Assembly (NCBI GenBank): GCA_004297165.1
Contig: SCUJ01000006.1
Coordinates: forward strand, 310,001 to 374,000
From: Gammaproteobacteria bacterium
GTDB lineage: Bacteria; Pseudomonadota; Gammaproteobacteria; Eutrophobiales; Eutrophobiaceae
DNA: 64,000 nucleotides
Reading direction: 5' to 3'
Shown: piece after piece, positions 53,437-61,573 of the stretch
Layout of the letters: the number at the start of each line of letters is the position of its first letter
How positions within the stretch are numbered: the first letter of the stretch is position 1
Program-made: the position numbers and the translations under genes
Notes under the pieces: model-generated
Databases searched by the model: none
Told to the model about the DNA's origin: nothing
What the model saw: only the letters and a program-made list of their open reading frames with translations

Positions 53437-54474
53437 ATGGACACCCCTATCCCGTTCGCCGAACTCGTCTATCCTTATCCGGGCGGAGTCCCGCCCGCTG
53501 CAGCGACGGAGCTGCACGAAGGGATCTTCTGGATGAACCTCCCGTTGCCATTCGCGATGGGGCAGATCAATGTGTGGCTGCTCGCGGATGGCGACGGCTG
53601 GACTCTCATAGATACCGCCCCGGCCGTCCCCGAATGCAAAACTGCCTGGGAGACCCTGCTAAAGGCACACCTGCGCGGCCGGCCAATCACGCGGATCATC
53701 GTCACCCACCACCACCCGGATCATGTGGGACTCGCCCGCTGGCTCGCGGATCGTTTTGCCTGCGAGGTCTGGATGTCCGGGGAGACGGCCGACAAGGTGG
53801 CCTTTCTGCTGGGCGACGGGAAAGCGCCGTTCGAGGCCGCGATGTCCGGCTTTTATCGCCGGCATGGGGTCGACGATCCCCGCTTGCACGTGGAATTCGA
53901 AAGCGGCGGAAAATACTGCCGGGTGGTCTCCGGAGTTCCGGATCGCGTCAGGGTCATGGACGATGGCGAGACCTTCGCGATTGGCGCCAGGTCATGGCGG
54001 GTCATCCTCTGCAACGGGCATGCCCGGGGGCATGCGGCGCTGTATTGCGAAGGCTCGGGTATCCTGATCTCCGGCGATCAGATCCTCCCCAAGATCACCT
54101 GCAACATCAGCCTGATGTCGCTGGAGGCAGAATCGAACCCGCTCGCCGAATACTATGCCTCGCTGGATCGCCTGCGGCAGTTGCCGGAGGCGACGCTGGT
54201 GCTGCCTTCCCACGGCCGGGTGTTTCAGGGTCTGCATCCGCGCATCCGCCAGATCGAGCATGACCATGCGGAGCGCCTCGCCGAGGTTGAAGCCTTTTGC
54301 TCCGAACCGCGCCATGCGGCCGCGATCAGCCGCCTGCTCTTTCCCCAACAACTCAACGATCTGAACCGCGTGCTCGCCTTCGGCGAGACCCTGGCGCATG
54401 TCCATTATCTGGAACGCGCGGGACGCGTGAAGGCGGCGATCAGCAACGGGCAGTTGATGTATTCCCGGCCTTAG
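53437..54474 (+). CDS. Metallo-beta-lactamase-fold hydrolase
   Basis: A 345-residue protein. The start at 53437 (MDTPIPFAELVYPYPGGVPP) fits the family, as the longer frame merely extends over the previous gene. Zinc ligands are in THHHPDHVGLA (about 89-99), NGHARGHAALYC, ISGDQILPKI and LPSHGRVF. The C-terminal helical part has ERLAEVEAFC and FGETLAHVHYLERAGRV. The type is often found with acyl-CoA metabolism genes, but its substrate is unknown. A terminator-like hairpin follows. Confidence 0.88.
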   Translation: MDTPIPFAELVYPYPGGVPPAAATELHEGIFWMNLPLPFAMGQINVWLLADGDGWTLIDTAPAVPECKTAWETLLKAHLRGRPITRIIVTHHHPDHVGLARWLADRFACEVWMSGETADKVAFLLGDGKAPFEAAMSGFYRRHGVDDPRLHVEFESGGKYCRVVSGVPDRVRVMDDGETFAIGARSWRVILCNGHARGHAALYCEGSGILISGDQILPKITCNISLMSLEAESNPLAEYYASLDRLRQLPEATLVLPSHGRVFQGLHPRIRQIEHDHAERLAEVEAFCSEPRHAAAISRLLFPQQLNDLNRVLAFGETLAHVHYLERAGRVKAAISNGQLMYSRP

Positions 54475-54479
54475 GATCC

Positions 54480-54532
54480 CGCCAAGATATAAGTCTGATT
54501 CTCTAGGCGATCTTGGCGAGAAAAGCATTTTT
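54480..54532 (+). terminator. Possible terminator after the metallo-hydrolase
   Basis: CGCCAAGAT (54480-54488) pairs perfectly with ATCTTGGCG (54510-54518) around a 21-base loop. A run of five T residues follows at 54528-54532, 9 bases later. The long loop and the gap make it weaker than a classic terminator. Confidence 0.5.
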
Positions 54533-54550
54533 GACAGACGTGGTTTAAGG

Positions 54551-54671
54551 AAGCCCTGAACGAGTACCCGCTCGTGCTGAGCCTGTCGAAGCACGAATGG
54601 AAAACTCATTAAATCCGCTCGAATTCGTTACCCTTCGACAAGCTCAGGGCGAACGGATTCGAGCTTGTTCA
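54551..54671. repeat. Inverted pair of TTCGACAGGCTCAG-type palindromic repeats
   Basis: The unit GAGCCTGTCGAAG (54579-54591) recurs inverted as CTTCGACAAGCTC (54633-54645) with 12 of 13 matches. The first copy is flanked by CGTGCT/AGCACG arms and the second by CCCT/AGGG arms. It is a widely dispersed type of intergenic repeat, here between convergent genes. No coding potential was seen. Confidence 0.7.
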
Positions 54672-54679
54672 GAGATTAC

Positions 54680-55837
54680 TTAACGATTCTGCGTGTGACC
54701 GCAGGCCATCCCGGCGATGATCATCTTCTGCACGTTGGAAGTCCCCTCGACCACTTGCAGGGATTTCGCGTCCCGATACAGGCGTTCCGCGGGGAACTCC
54801 GTGGAGAAGCCGTAGGAACCAAAGATCTTCATGCACTCGTTGGCGGCATGCACCGCGGCCTCTGATGCGGAGTATTTGGCGATCGAGGTCTCGTACTGAT
54901 TGGCGACGCCCTTGTCCTTCAGATATGCCGCCCGGTAGACCAGGAGTTGCGCCGCGTGGTGCTCGACGACCATCTCGGCGATCTGGGCCTGGATCATCTG
55001 ATGCTGCGAGATGGGTTTGCCGAACTGGGTGCGTTCATTGGCGTAATTCACGGCGAGATCCAGCGCCGCCCCGGCCACGCCGAGAGCCCCCGCCGCGCAA
55101 CCCAGGCGCGTGTTATTCAATTGCCACATGCAGATCCCGAAGCCGTCGCCGGGTTTGCCCAGGATGGCGTCTTTAGGGATCTTCGCGCCGTTGAACGCGA
55201 ACTCGCCGGTCGGGGCGCAATGCAGCCCGAGCTTGGTCTCGATCGCGCGCGCCGTGCAGCCGGGCAGATTCTTCGGTTCGATGATGAAGGCCGACATGCC
55301 CTTGTGTTTCTTCTCGCGGTCCGTATAGGCGTACAGCAGCCCCGCATCGCCGACGTGGGCCTGGGAGATCCAGGTCTTCGTGCCGTTGATCTCCCAGTGA
55401 TCGCCCATGTCCTTCGCGGTGGTGCGCATGCTGGACACATCCGAACCGGTGTTGGGCTCGGTCATCGCGAAGAACCCGAGCTGGGTCCCCGCGATCCAGC
55501 CCGGGACATAGCGGCGTTTCTGTGCCTCGGTGCCGAATTTTTCCACGGTGAGCGAGGGCCCGAGGTTCTGCATGTTGAAGGGCAGCCGCCACGAGGCCGA
55601 GACCTTGGCGATCTGTTCGGCAATCAACACGGACTCCATGAAGCCCATGCCGTTGCCGCCCAGTTCCTCGCTGACGACGCAGGAGAAAAAGCCGAGTTCG
55701 CCCATGGCGGCGACGCGGTCGGGACGGAATACATGTCCGGCCTCCTCGGCGGCCTGGGTCGGGGCGATCTCCTCGATGGCGAAGCGCCGGGCGGTCTCCT
55801 GGACCAGTTTCTGTTCTTCGGTAAGTTCAAAGATCAT
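54680..55837 (-). CDS. Acyl-CoA dehydrogenase, candidate non-decarboxylating glutaryl-CoA dehydrogenase
   Basis: A 385-residue flavoenzyme. The start at 55837 (MIFELTEEQKLV) follows an AGAGAG site, and a longer frame runs into the previous gene. FAMTEPNTGSDVSS (about 123-136) and WISQAHVGDAG bind FAD and substrate. NERTQFGKPISQHQ and RLYRDAKSLQVVEGTSNVQ contain the catalytic Glu at about 364. It lies 22 bp after the biotin carrier gene of the decarboxylase operon. Oxidation of glutaryl-CoA to glutaconyl-CoA without loss of CO2, as in Desulfococcus and Syntrophus, is the best fit by context. Specificity is not shown by motifs. Confidence 0.85.
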   Translation of the reverse strand: MIFELTEEQKLVQETARRFAIEEIAPTQAAEEAGHVFRPDRVAAMGELGFFSCVVSEELGGNGMGFMESVLIAEQIAKVSASWRLPFNMQNLGPSLTVEKFGTEAQKRRYVPGWIAGTQLGFFAMTEPNTGSDVSSMRTTAKDMGDHWEINGTKTWISQAHVGDAGLLYAYTDREKKHKGMSAFIIEPKNLPGCTARAIETKLGLHCAPTGEFAFNGAKIPKDAILGKPGDGFGICMWQLNNTRLGCAAGALGVAGAALDLAVNYANERTQFGKPISQHQMIQAQIAEMVVEHHAAQLLVYRAAYLKDKGVANQYETSIAKYSASEAAVHAANECMKIFGSYGFSTEFPAERLYRDAKSLQVVEGTSNVQKMIIAGMACGHTQNR

Positions 55838-55859
55838 GACAACTCTCTTCTCCGGTCGC

Positions 55860-56075
55860 TTACTCAAGGATCATCAGGATGGCGTCTTCCTGGACCTGGT
55901 CGCCCTTCTTGACCTTGATCTCCTTCACCACGCCGCCGCACGGGGCGTAGACGGGGTTCTCCATCTTCAGGGCCTCGATGATGACGAGCTCGTCGTCTTC
56001 CTCGACCTTGTCGCCGACCGCGACGGTGACTTCCCAGATGTTCCCGGCCAGGGGGGCGCGCACTTCTTCAGACAT
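55860..56075 (-). CDS. gcdC: Minimal biotin carrier subunit of the decarboxylase (GcdC-like)
   Basis: A 71-residue protein containing only the biotinyl domain: VRAPLAGNIWEVTVAVGDKV, then the biotin-accepting Lys37 in EALKMEN, then APCGGVVKEIKVKKGDQV. The usual GcdC/OadA carriers have long Ala/Pro linkers (100-145 residues), which are absent. It carries CO2 between the carboxyltransferase alpha and the membrane beta subunit. It lies between gcdB and the dehydrogenase gene. Translation start is MSEEVRAPLAGN. Confidence 0.9.
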   Translation of the reverse strand: MSEEVRAPLAGNIWEVTVAVGDKVEEDDELVIIEALKMENPVYAPCGGVVKEIKVKKGDQVQEDAILMILE

Positions 56076-56095
56076 GACAGTTCTCCAGTGGGTGG

Positions 56096-57205
56096 CTATT
56101 TTTGCAACAGGGTTAAAAAGATGCCGGCGGCGATGGCGGTGCCGATGACGCCGGCGATGTTCGGGCCCATGGCGAACATGAGCAGATAATTTTTCTTGTC
56201 CACCCGCGCCGCTTCCTTCTGGACGACGCGCGCGGACATCGGCACGGCGGAGACGCCGGCGGCCCCAATCAGCGGGTTGATCTTGTCATGGGTGAAGAGA
56301 TTCATGAGTTTGGCGAGCAGGATCCCGCCCGCGGTGCTGACCATGAACGCCACCAGACCCAGTATGAAAATGTAAATGACCTCCTTGCGCAGGAAGTTAT
56401 CGCCGTTCATGGTCGAGCCGACGCTGACCCCGAGGAATATCGTGAGGATGTTCATCAACTCGTTCTGTGCCGTCTCGCTCAGCCGGTTGACCACGCCGGA
56501 TTCCTTGAACAGGTTGCCCAGCATGAACATGGCGATCAGCGGGGCGGCGGCCGGGACCAGCAGGATCAGCGTGATGGCGGTCACGACCGGAAAGATGATC
56601 TTCTCCCGCTGGGTGACGGTGCGGCCTTTATGCATCCGGATGCGCCGTTCCCGGTCCGTGGTCAGGAGGCGCATGATGGGCGGCTGGATGATGGGGACAA
56701 GCGCCATGTAGGAGTAGGCGGCGACCGCCACCAGGCCCAGCAACTGCGGGGCGAGTTTCGAGGCCAGAAAGATCGTGGTGGGACCGTCGGCCCCGCCGAT
56801 GATGCCGATGGTCGCCGATTCCGCCAGCGAGAAACCCATGAAGGAATGGGCGATGAAGAAGGTGACGTAAACGCCGAGTTGGGCGCCGGCGCCGAGAAAG
56901 ATCAGGCGTGGCTGCCGCAACATCGGTCCGAAGTCAGTCATGGCGCCGAGGCCGAGGAAGATCAGCGGAGGGATGATCTCCCATTCAATCCCGAAGTGAT
57001 AAAAGAGCCAGAGGAGGCCGGTATCCTCCTGCATCAAATTCGCCCCGGGGAGATTCGCGACCACGATGCCGAAACCGATGGGCAGCAGCAGCAGGGGTTC
57101 GAACTGCTTGTTGATGGCCAGATAGATCAGGACCAGCCCGATCGACCACATGATGATCGTGCTGGGGGTTATGGCGAGGATGCCCATGCTGTGCAGGAAT
57201 TCCAT
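56096..57205 (-). CDS. gcdB: Sodium-translocating decarboxylase beta subunit (GcdB/OadB)
   Basis: A 369-residue integral membrane protein with about nine to eleven hydrophobic segments. GIIGGADGPTTIFLASKLAP (about 134-153) is the signature that contains the Asp for Na+ and proton movement. The second conserved region ends with NPLIGAAGVSAVPMSARVVQKEA, then FAMGPNIAGVIGTAIAAG. It decarboxylates carboxybiotin and exports Na+. It lies 2 bp after the 43-codon gamma/delta-like gene and 20 bp before gcdC. Confidence 0.95.
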   Translation of the reverse strand: MEFLHSMGILAITPSTIIMWSIGLVLIYLAINKQFEPLLLLPIGFGIVVANLPGANLMQEDTGLLWLFYHFGIEWEIIPPLIFLGLGAMTDFGPMLRQPRLIFLGAGAQLGVYVTFFIAHSFMGFSLAESATIGIIGGADGPTTIFLASKLAPQLLGLVAVAAYSYMALVPIIQPPIMRLLTTDRERRIRMHKGRTVTQREKIIFPVVTAITLILLVPAAAPLIAMFMLGNLFKESGVVNRLSETAQNELMNILTIFLGVSVGSTMNGDNFLRKEVIYIFILGLVAFMVSTAGGILLAKLMNLFTHDKINPLIGAAGVSAVPMSARVVQKEAARVDKKNYLLMFAMGPNIAGVIGTAIAAGIFLTLLQK

Positions 57206-57207
57206 GG

Positions 57208-57339
57208 CTATTTCCGTTCCTCGCCGGACGCCTGCCTGCCCGCGGTCAGGGCAATGAGTTTGACAACGAGATAAAGAATGGCCATGCCGGCAAAGACGCC
57301 GGAGATGCCGTTGATGAAGATTCGGAATGCCTCGGACAT
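57208..57339 (-). CDS. gcdD: 43-residue OadG/GcdD-like small membrane subunit
   Basis: This short frame begins with ATG at 57339 and ends TAG at 57208-57210, two bases before gcdB. It reads MSEAFRIFINGISGVFAGMA then ILYLVVKLIALTAGRQASGEERK. One membrane helix (about 11-32) has GVFAGMAILYLVVKL, matching the gamma/delta-subunit pattern of decarboxylase pumps (F-x-G-M-x-hydrophobic), followed by a short charged tail. Known OadG/GcdD are 80-107 residues, so this is very compact. The location between the alpha and beta genes is where such a subunit is expected. Confidence 0.8.
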   Translation of the reverse strand: MSEAFRIFINGISGVFAGMAILYLVVKLIALTAGRQASGEERK

Positions 57340-57385
57340 GGATGGACCGTTAAAACTTATAAGCTGATTGTCATGCTATCGCAGC

Positions 57386-59119
57386 TTATCCCTTAATGAT
57401 ACGGGGCAGGATCATCTGATGCCGGGGACAGATCGAGCGGGGATTCTGATAAGCCGCCCCGGCGAATGCCTTCAGATAACCGCGCAATTCGGTCAGTTTG
57501 ACCACCTCGTCCACGAAACCGTAGCGGGCGCAGTAGTCCGGCTGGGAGGTGTCGCGGTATTTCTGCGCCAGTTGATTCATTTTTTCGATCACGTCATCGA
57601 GCGGCCGGCCGGCGTCCTTCTCCTTCATGGCCCGGCGGGCATAGGTGGCGACGGCGGCGGTCTCGCCGTGCATGACCGCGATCTCGGTGGCGGCGGTCCC
57701 CAGGGTGAAGGCATTGTGGCGGTTGGCGGTCGGGCCGCCCATCACGTAATGCGCGGCGGCGCTGCCCTTGCGCAGGACCACCAGCAGCATCGGCACGTCG
57801 GTCTGCGAGATGGAATAGATCAGTGACTGCCCGAGCCCCAGCAATTCCGCTTCCTCGGCCAGATCGCCCACGTCGATTCCGGAGGTGTCCTGGAACCAGA
57901 TCACGGGGATCCGGTCGCGGCCGCAATGGGTCACGAACTCGTTCATCTTGATGAGACCCTGGCGATAGAGTTTGCCGCCCATGCCGGGGTAATCGGCGTA
58001 TTCCGGATAACCCTTGCCGAGAAAACCCTGCCGGTTGCCGATGCAGCCGATCAGCATGCCGTCGATCTTGCAGAGTCCCGTGTAAACCTCCGGGCCGTAA
58101 CCGGGCCGGAATTCCATCTGTTCGCTGCCGTCCACGACCCGCGCCAGCAATTCGTCGAAGGAATACACCTCCTTCTGATTGAAGGGCAGGAGGGAATAAA
58201 GATCGTCGGCAGGGAAGGCCGGTTCGGCGGGTTCCGCGACCTGGAACACCATCGGGCCGTAGGCCGGCATGTTTTGCATATATTCCTTGATGCCGTCGAG
58301 GACGCCGGTTTCTTCCTCGTACACCCGCGAGAAGAAGCCGGTCTTGCCGAAATGAGTCTCCACGCGGCCCGGGGGCGCGGCCCGGAATTCGCGGGTTTTA
58401 TCGATCAATTCTTCGAGGAGCTCGACGTTGAAGCCGCCCCGCGGGGCCATCCCGGAGACGATCCCCACGCCGCCGACCGCGATGTTGGCGTCCTTGTGGG
58501 CGATGAGGATGGTGGGGCTGATCCCCTGATATCCGCCACCCGCCGGGTTGGTGCCATAAATCCCCGCCAGGATTGGGATCCCGGCCTGTTCCAATTCCGC
58601 GTGACGGTAAAACGGGGTCCCGGCGCCGCGGCGATTGGCATAGAATTTTTCCTGATCGGGCAGCTTCGCCCCGCTGCAATTCACGAGCCAGACCAGCGGG
58701 ATGTTGAGACGCATGGCGAGGTCCGTGACCCGCAATATGTTCTCGGACTGGCCAGGCAGCCAGGCCCCGGCCATGACCTTGTTATCGAAACCGATGATGA
58801 CCGCCCATTTGCCCCCGATCTTCCCGAGACCGTCGACCACGTTGGTCGTGCCTTCCTCGTTGTCCAGCGGGTTGTAAAGCGAGTGCAGGGGCTGCCATGT
58901 GCCGGGATCGACCAGATACTCCAGGCGCTGCGTGATGGTCAACGATCCCCGTTTGTTGATCTCCGCCGTGGAAAAACCGGCATTGAGGACGGCCTGTTTC
59001 TGCTGTTCGATGACAGTCTCGACGGCGCGCAGTTGCGCATTGCTTTCAGCGGCGCGGTCTTTGCGGTTCTGTTTCAATTCCTTGCCGAAATTGTCCATCT
59101 TCGAAAAATAGGGATGCAT
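57386..59119 (-). CDS. gcdA: Glutaconyl-CoA decarboxylase carboxyltransferase, alpha subunit
   Basis: A 577-residue carboxyltransferase. The start at 59119 (MHPYFSKMDNFGKELK) has GAGGAAG upstream. It follows the GcdA pattern throughout: NKRGSLTITQRLEYLVDPGTW, NCSGAKLPDQEKFYANRRGAGTPF, YGTNPAGGGYQGISPT, the second half YRQGLIKMNEFVTHCGRDR and QDTSGIDVGDLAEEAELLGLGQ, and the end YQNPRSICPRHQMILPRII. Length (577) is close to Acidaminococcus GcdA (587) and longer than methylmalonyl-CoA decarboxylase alpha (about 510), so glutaconyl-CoA is preferred. It leads the operon gcdA-D-B-C-acd. Confidence 0.92.
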   Translation of the reverse strand: MHPYFSKMDNFGKELKQNRKDRAAESNAQLRAVETVIEQQKQAVLNAGFSTAEINKRGSLTITQRLEYLVDPGTWQPLHSLYNPLDNEEGTTNVVDGLGKIGGKWAVIIGFDNKVMAGAWLPGQSENILRVTDLAMRLNIPLVWLVNCSGAKLPDQEKFYANRRGAGTPFYRHAELEQAGIPILAGIYGTNPAGGGYQGISPTILIAHKDANIAVGGVGIVSGMAPRGGFNVELLEELIDKTREFRAAPPGRVETHFGKTGFFSRVYEEETGVLDGIKEYMQNMPAYGPMVFQVAEPAEPAFPADDLYSLLPFNQKEVYSFDELLARVVDGSEQMEFRPGYGPEVYTGLCKIDGMLIGCIGNRQGFLGKGYPEYADYPGMGGKLYRQGLIKMNEFVTHCGRDRIPVIWFQDTSGIDVGDLAEEAELLGLGQSLIYSISQTDVPMLLVVLRKGSAAAHYVMGGPTANRHNAFTLGTAATEIAVMHGETAAVATYARRAMKEKDAGRPLDDVIEKMNQLAQKYRDTSQPDYCARYGFVDEVVKLTELRGYLKAFAGAAYQNPRSICPRHQMILPRIIKG

Positions 59120-59327
59120 GCATACTTCCTCGTCCCGGCATACAGGGCCTGTCGCCGGGCATAACGGGTTACTGATTTTCAGCGGGTCATGTGTGTCACG
59201 AAGCGGCAAATTCTATGGACTATCTCCGGTGCGCACAAGCATTTGCTTTGCCGTGAGCCTGGCTCAAGGTAGGATGCATGTCTGTGCAACAGCGGTATTT
59301 CCATTCCATGCCGTACAGCGGAAATCT
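59120..59327. promoter_or_regulatory. Divergent control region: gcd operon and 2-oxoacid oxidoreductase operon
   Basis: A 208-bp spacer between gcdA (leftward) and the gamma subunit gene (rightward). GAGGAAG is the gcdA ribosome binding site at 59124-59130. I found no convincing FNR-type or sigma-54 site by eye. Because both operons start here, shared regulation by the same signal is likely. Confidence 0.4.
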
Positions 59328-59867
59328 ATGCGGGAAATCCTGATAGTCGGGCGCGGCGGCCAGGGCGCGCAGACCGCCGGTAATCTGCTGGCGCAGGCCT
59401 TTTTTTCCGCAGGGCAGTATGTCCAATCCTTTGCCACCTACGGCGGGGCCCGGCGCGGCACACCGGTAAGCTCGACCATCCGGGTGGACGCAAGACCAAT
59501 CCGCCTGCGCTGCGATGTCACGCAGGCGGACGCGCTGCTGTGCTTCGATGCCAGCCTGCTCGATCAAGCCCTGCTCAACCGGACCAGGCCGGAGGCCCTC
59601 ATCGTGGTTAACTCGGTGCGTAGCCCCGAGGAATTTGCTGTTGCTGGGGAACGGCGGGTGTACACCATCGACGGCTTCAAACTGGCTGAAGCGCACAACC
59701 TGGGGCGTTTCATAAACTCCGCCCTGCTCGGGGCGTTCTGCGCCGCGCTGCGTGACCCGCCCGCGGAGGTTATGAGCCGCACCATCAGCGAGACAACGCC
59801 GGATCGCCGGCCGGAGAATCTCGCCGCCTTTCACGCCGGTTTTCGTACGGGGGAGGGGATCGCGTGA
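59328..59867 (+). CDS. 2-oxoacid:acceptor oxidoreductase, gamma subunit (PadE/PorG-like)
   Basis: A 179-residue protein. The start at 59328 (MREILIVGRGGQGAQTAGNL) is the gamma-domain signature. ATYGGARRGTPVSSTIRV and the C-terminal domain (TIDGFKLAEAHNLGRFINSALLGAF) complete it. In PadE/PorG this subunit joins the alpha and beta chains and binds CoA. The stop overlaps the next gene's GTG start by 4 bp. The order (gamma, FAD-ferredoxin, alpha, beta) suggests a NAD(P)-linked complex. Confidence 0.9.
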   Translation: MREILIVGRGGQGAQTAGNLLAQAFFSAGQYVQSFATYGGARRGTPVSSTIRVDARPIRLRCDVTQADALLCFDASLLDQALLNRTRPEALIVVNSVRSPEEFAVAGERRVYTIDGFKLAEAHNLGRFINSALLGAFCAALRDPPAEVMSRTISETTPDRRPENLAAFHAGFRTGEGIA

Positions 59868-61573
59868 GCGTGCCAGGGAAAACCCCGTTCGAATCTCCGA
59901 TCTGGACAACGGGAAAGACGGATGTCTACAGGACAGGCACCTGGCGCAGCGCCGTGCCGGACTATGTCAATCCGCCATCCCCCTGTCACAGCGCCTGTCC
60001 CGTGGACGGCGACATCGCCTTGTGGATACGGCAGGCCCAGGAAGGAGATATACATGGGGCCTGGTTGACGCTGGTGGATAACAACCCTTTTCCCGCCATC
60101 GCCGGCCGCGTCTGTCACCATCCCTGCGAAACGGCCTGCAACCGGGGCGGCTATGACGGCGCGGTCGCCATCTGCGCCCTCGAACGGTTCGTCGGCGATC
60201 GCGCCATCGAGGCAGGGTGGTCCTTGCCCGCGCCGTCCGTGGAGCGGGATCAGGCCATCGCCGTCATCGGCGGCGGACCCTCCGGCCTGTCCGCCGCTTA
60301 TCACCTGCGCCGCCGCGGCTATGCGGTAACTTTGTACGAGGCAGGCCTGGAACTTGGCGGACTGATGCGCCACGGCATCCCCCCTTACCGTTTGAGCAGG
60401 GAGGTCCTGGACAGCGAGATTCGAAGGATTATCGATCTTGGCATTCGCGTGGAAACCGGGAGGCCGATCCGCACTCCCGCCGAACTTGAGGCCCTCTCCG
60501 GCGGGTTCGCCGCGATCTATCTGGCCATGGGGGCGGATGCCCCGAAGCGCCTGCCTTCGCTCGACTACGGCAAGCCCTGGGTCATGGAGGGCGCCGAATA
60601 TCTGGTCCGGGCCAACCGCAACGATCCCCCACCGCTGGGGCGGCGTATCGTGGTGATCGGCGGCGGCAGCGCCGCCATGGATGTGGCGCGCAGCGCCCGC
60701 AGGTTCGGGCGGGAGGTCATCATCCTGAGCCTCGAACCGGAGGCGCTGTTGCCCTGCCAGCGGGAGGAACTGATCGAGGCGCGGGAGGAGGGCATCGCGC
60801 TGCATACCGGGTCCATGCTGCAAGATGTTCGGGAGAAGTGCGACGGCGTCTCACTGCACTGCGTACGGGTCGATTTCCAACCGGGTGTCCGGCGGGGTGA
60901 ATTCAAGATAAACCCGATCCCGGATTCGGGCTTTACCATTGAGGCGGACGCCATCGTCACCGCCATCGGGCAGGACCCCGCGCGCGATTTGCTGGAGGAA
61001 TTATTGGATCGGGACGGGGCCTTTATCCGGATCGACAATCGCATGCGGACCAGCCGCAACGGCGTCTTTGCCGGCGGGGATCTCGCGAGCATGGATCGGT
61101 TCGTTACTCATGCCATCGGGATGGGCAAAAGGGCTGCCGCGGAGATCCACGCCTTTCTGCATCCCGATGCAGCGACCGAGGATCGGAAGCGGGTCAACCG
61201 GTATCGGAGCGTACCGCGCACGCCGGACACTCGGGATCTGCGCACCGACGTCTCCCTCAATGCGATCAATCTTTATTATCACGACCCCGCCACCCGCACT
61301 CCGCAGACCGAGACAACGCCCGAGAACAGGCTTGGTAATTTCAACGAGACCCGGGCGACCTTCACGTTCGGACAGGCCGGCGCGGAGGCGGCGCGCTGTT
61401 TCAGTTGCGGCAGTTGCATCTTCTGCGACAACTGTTTCAACTACTGTCCGGATATGGCGATCCTGAAACTGGAACAGGGCTATGCGGTGAAGCCGGATTA
61501 TTGCAAGGGTTGCGGGTTGTGCGTCCGCGAATGTCCAACGGGCGCCATCGCCATGTTCGAGGATCGGCAATGA
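59864..61573 (+). CDS. GltD-like FAD/NAD(P) oxidoreductase fused to a ferredoxin domain
   Basis: A 569-residue protein with a GTG start. The N-terminal Fe-S part has PSPCHSACPVDGDIALWIR and VCHHPCETACNRGG, as in the small subunit of glutamate synthase. FAD-binding VIGGGPSGLSAAYHL (about 131-145), NAD(P)-binding VIGGGSAAMDVARSARRFG (about 264-282), and TAIGQDPARD with FAGGDLA follow. The C-terminus (about 505-569) holds two [4Fe-4S] motifs (CFSCGSCIFCDNCFNYCPD and CKGCGLCVRECPTG). In Azoarcus these are two chains, PadH and PadF; here they are one. It would pass electrons from the 2-oxoacid to NAD(P). Confidence 0.85.
   Translation: MSVPGKTPFESPIWTTGKTDVYRTGTWRSAVPDYVNPPSPCHSACPVDGDIALWIRQAQEGDIHGAWLTLVDNNPFPAIAGRVCHHPCETACNRGGYDGAVAICALERFVGDRAIEAGWSLPAPSVERDQAIAVIGGGPSGLSAAYHLRRRGYAVTLYEAGLELGGLMRHGIPPYRLSREVLDSEIRRIIDLGIRVETGRPIRTPAELEALSGGFAAIYLAMGADAPKRLPSLDYGKPWVMEGAEYLVRANRNDPPPLGRRIVVIGGGSAAMDVARSARRFGREVIILSLEPEALLPCQREELIEAREEGIALHTGSMLQDVREKCDGVSLHCVRVDFQPGVRRGEFKINPIPDSGFTIEADAIVTAIGQDPARDLLEELLDRDGAFIRIDNRMRTSRNGVFAGGDLASMDRFVTHAIGMGKRAAAEIHAFLHPDAATEDRKRVNRYRSVPRTPDTRDLRTDVSLNAINLYYHDPATRTPQTETTPENRLGNFNETRATFTFGQAGAEAARCFSCGSCIFCDNCFNYCPDMAILKLEQGYAVKPDYCKGCGLCVRECPTGAIAMFEDRQ

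Noticed and set aside
57926-59164. A 412-codon plus-strand frame opposite gcdA
   Set aside because: It is the shadow of gcdA and is His/Asp/Arg-rich without motifs.
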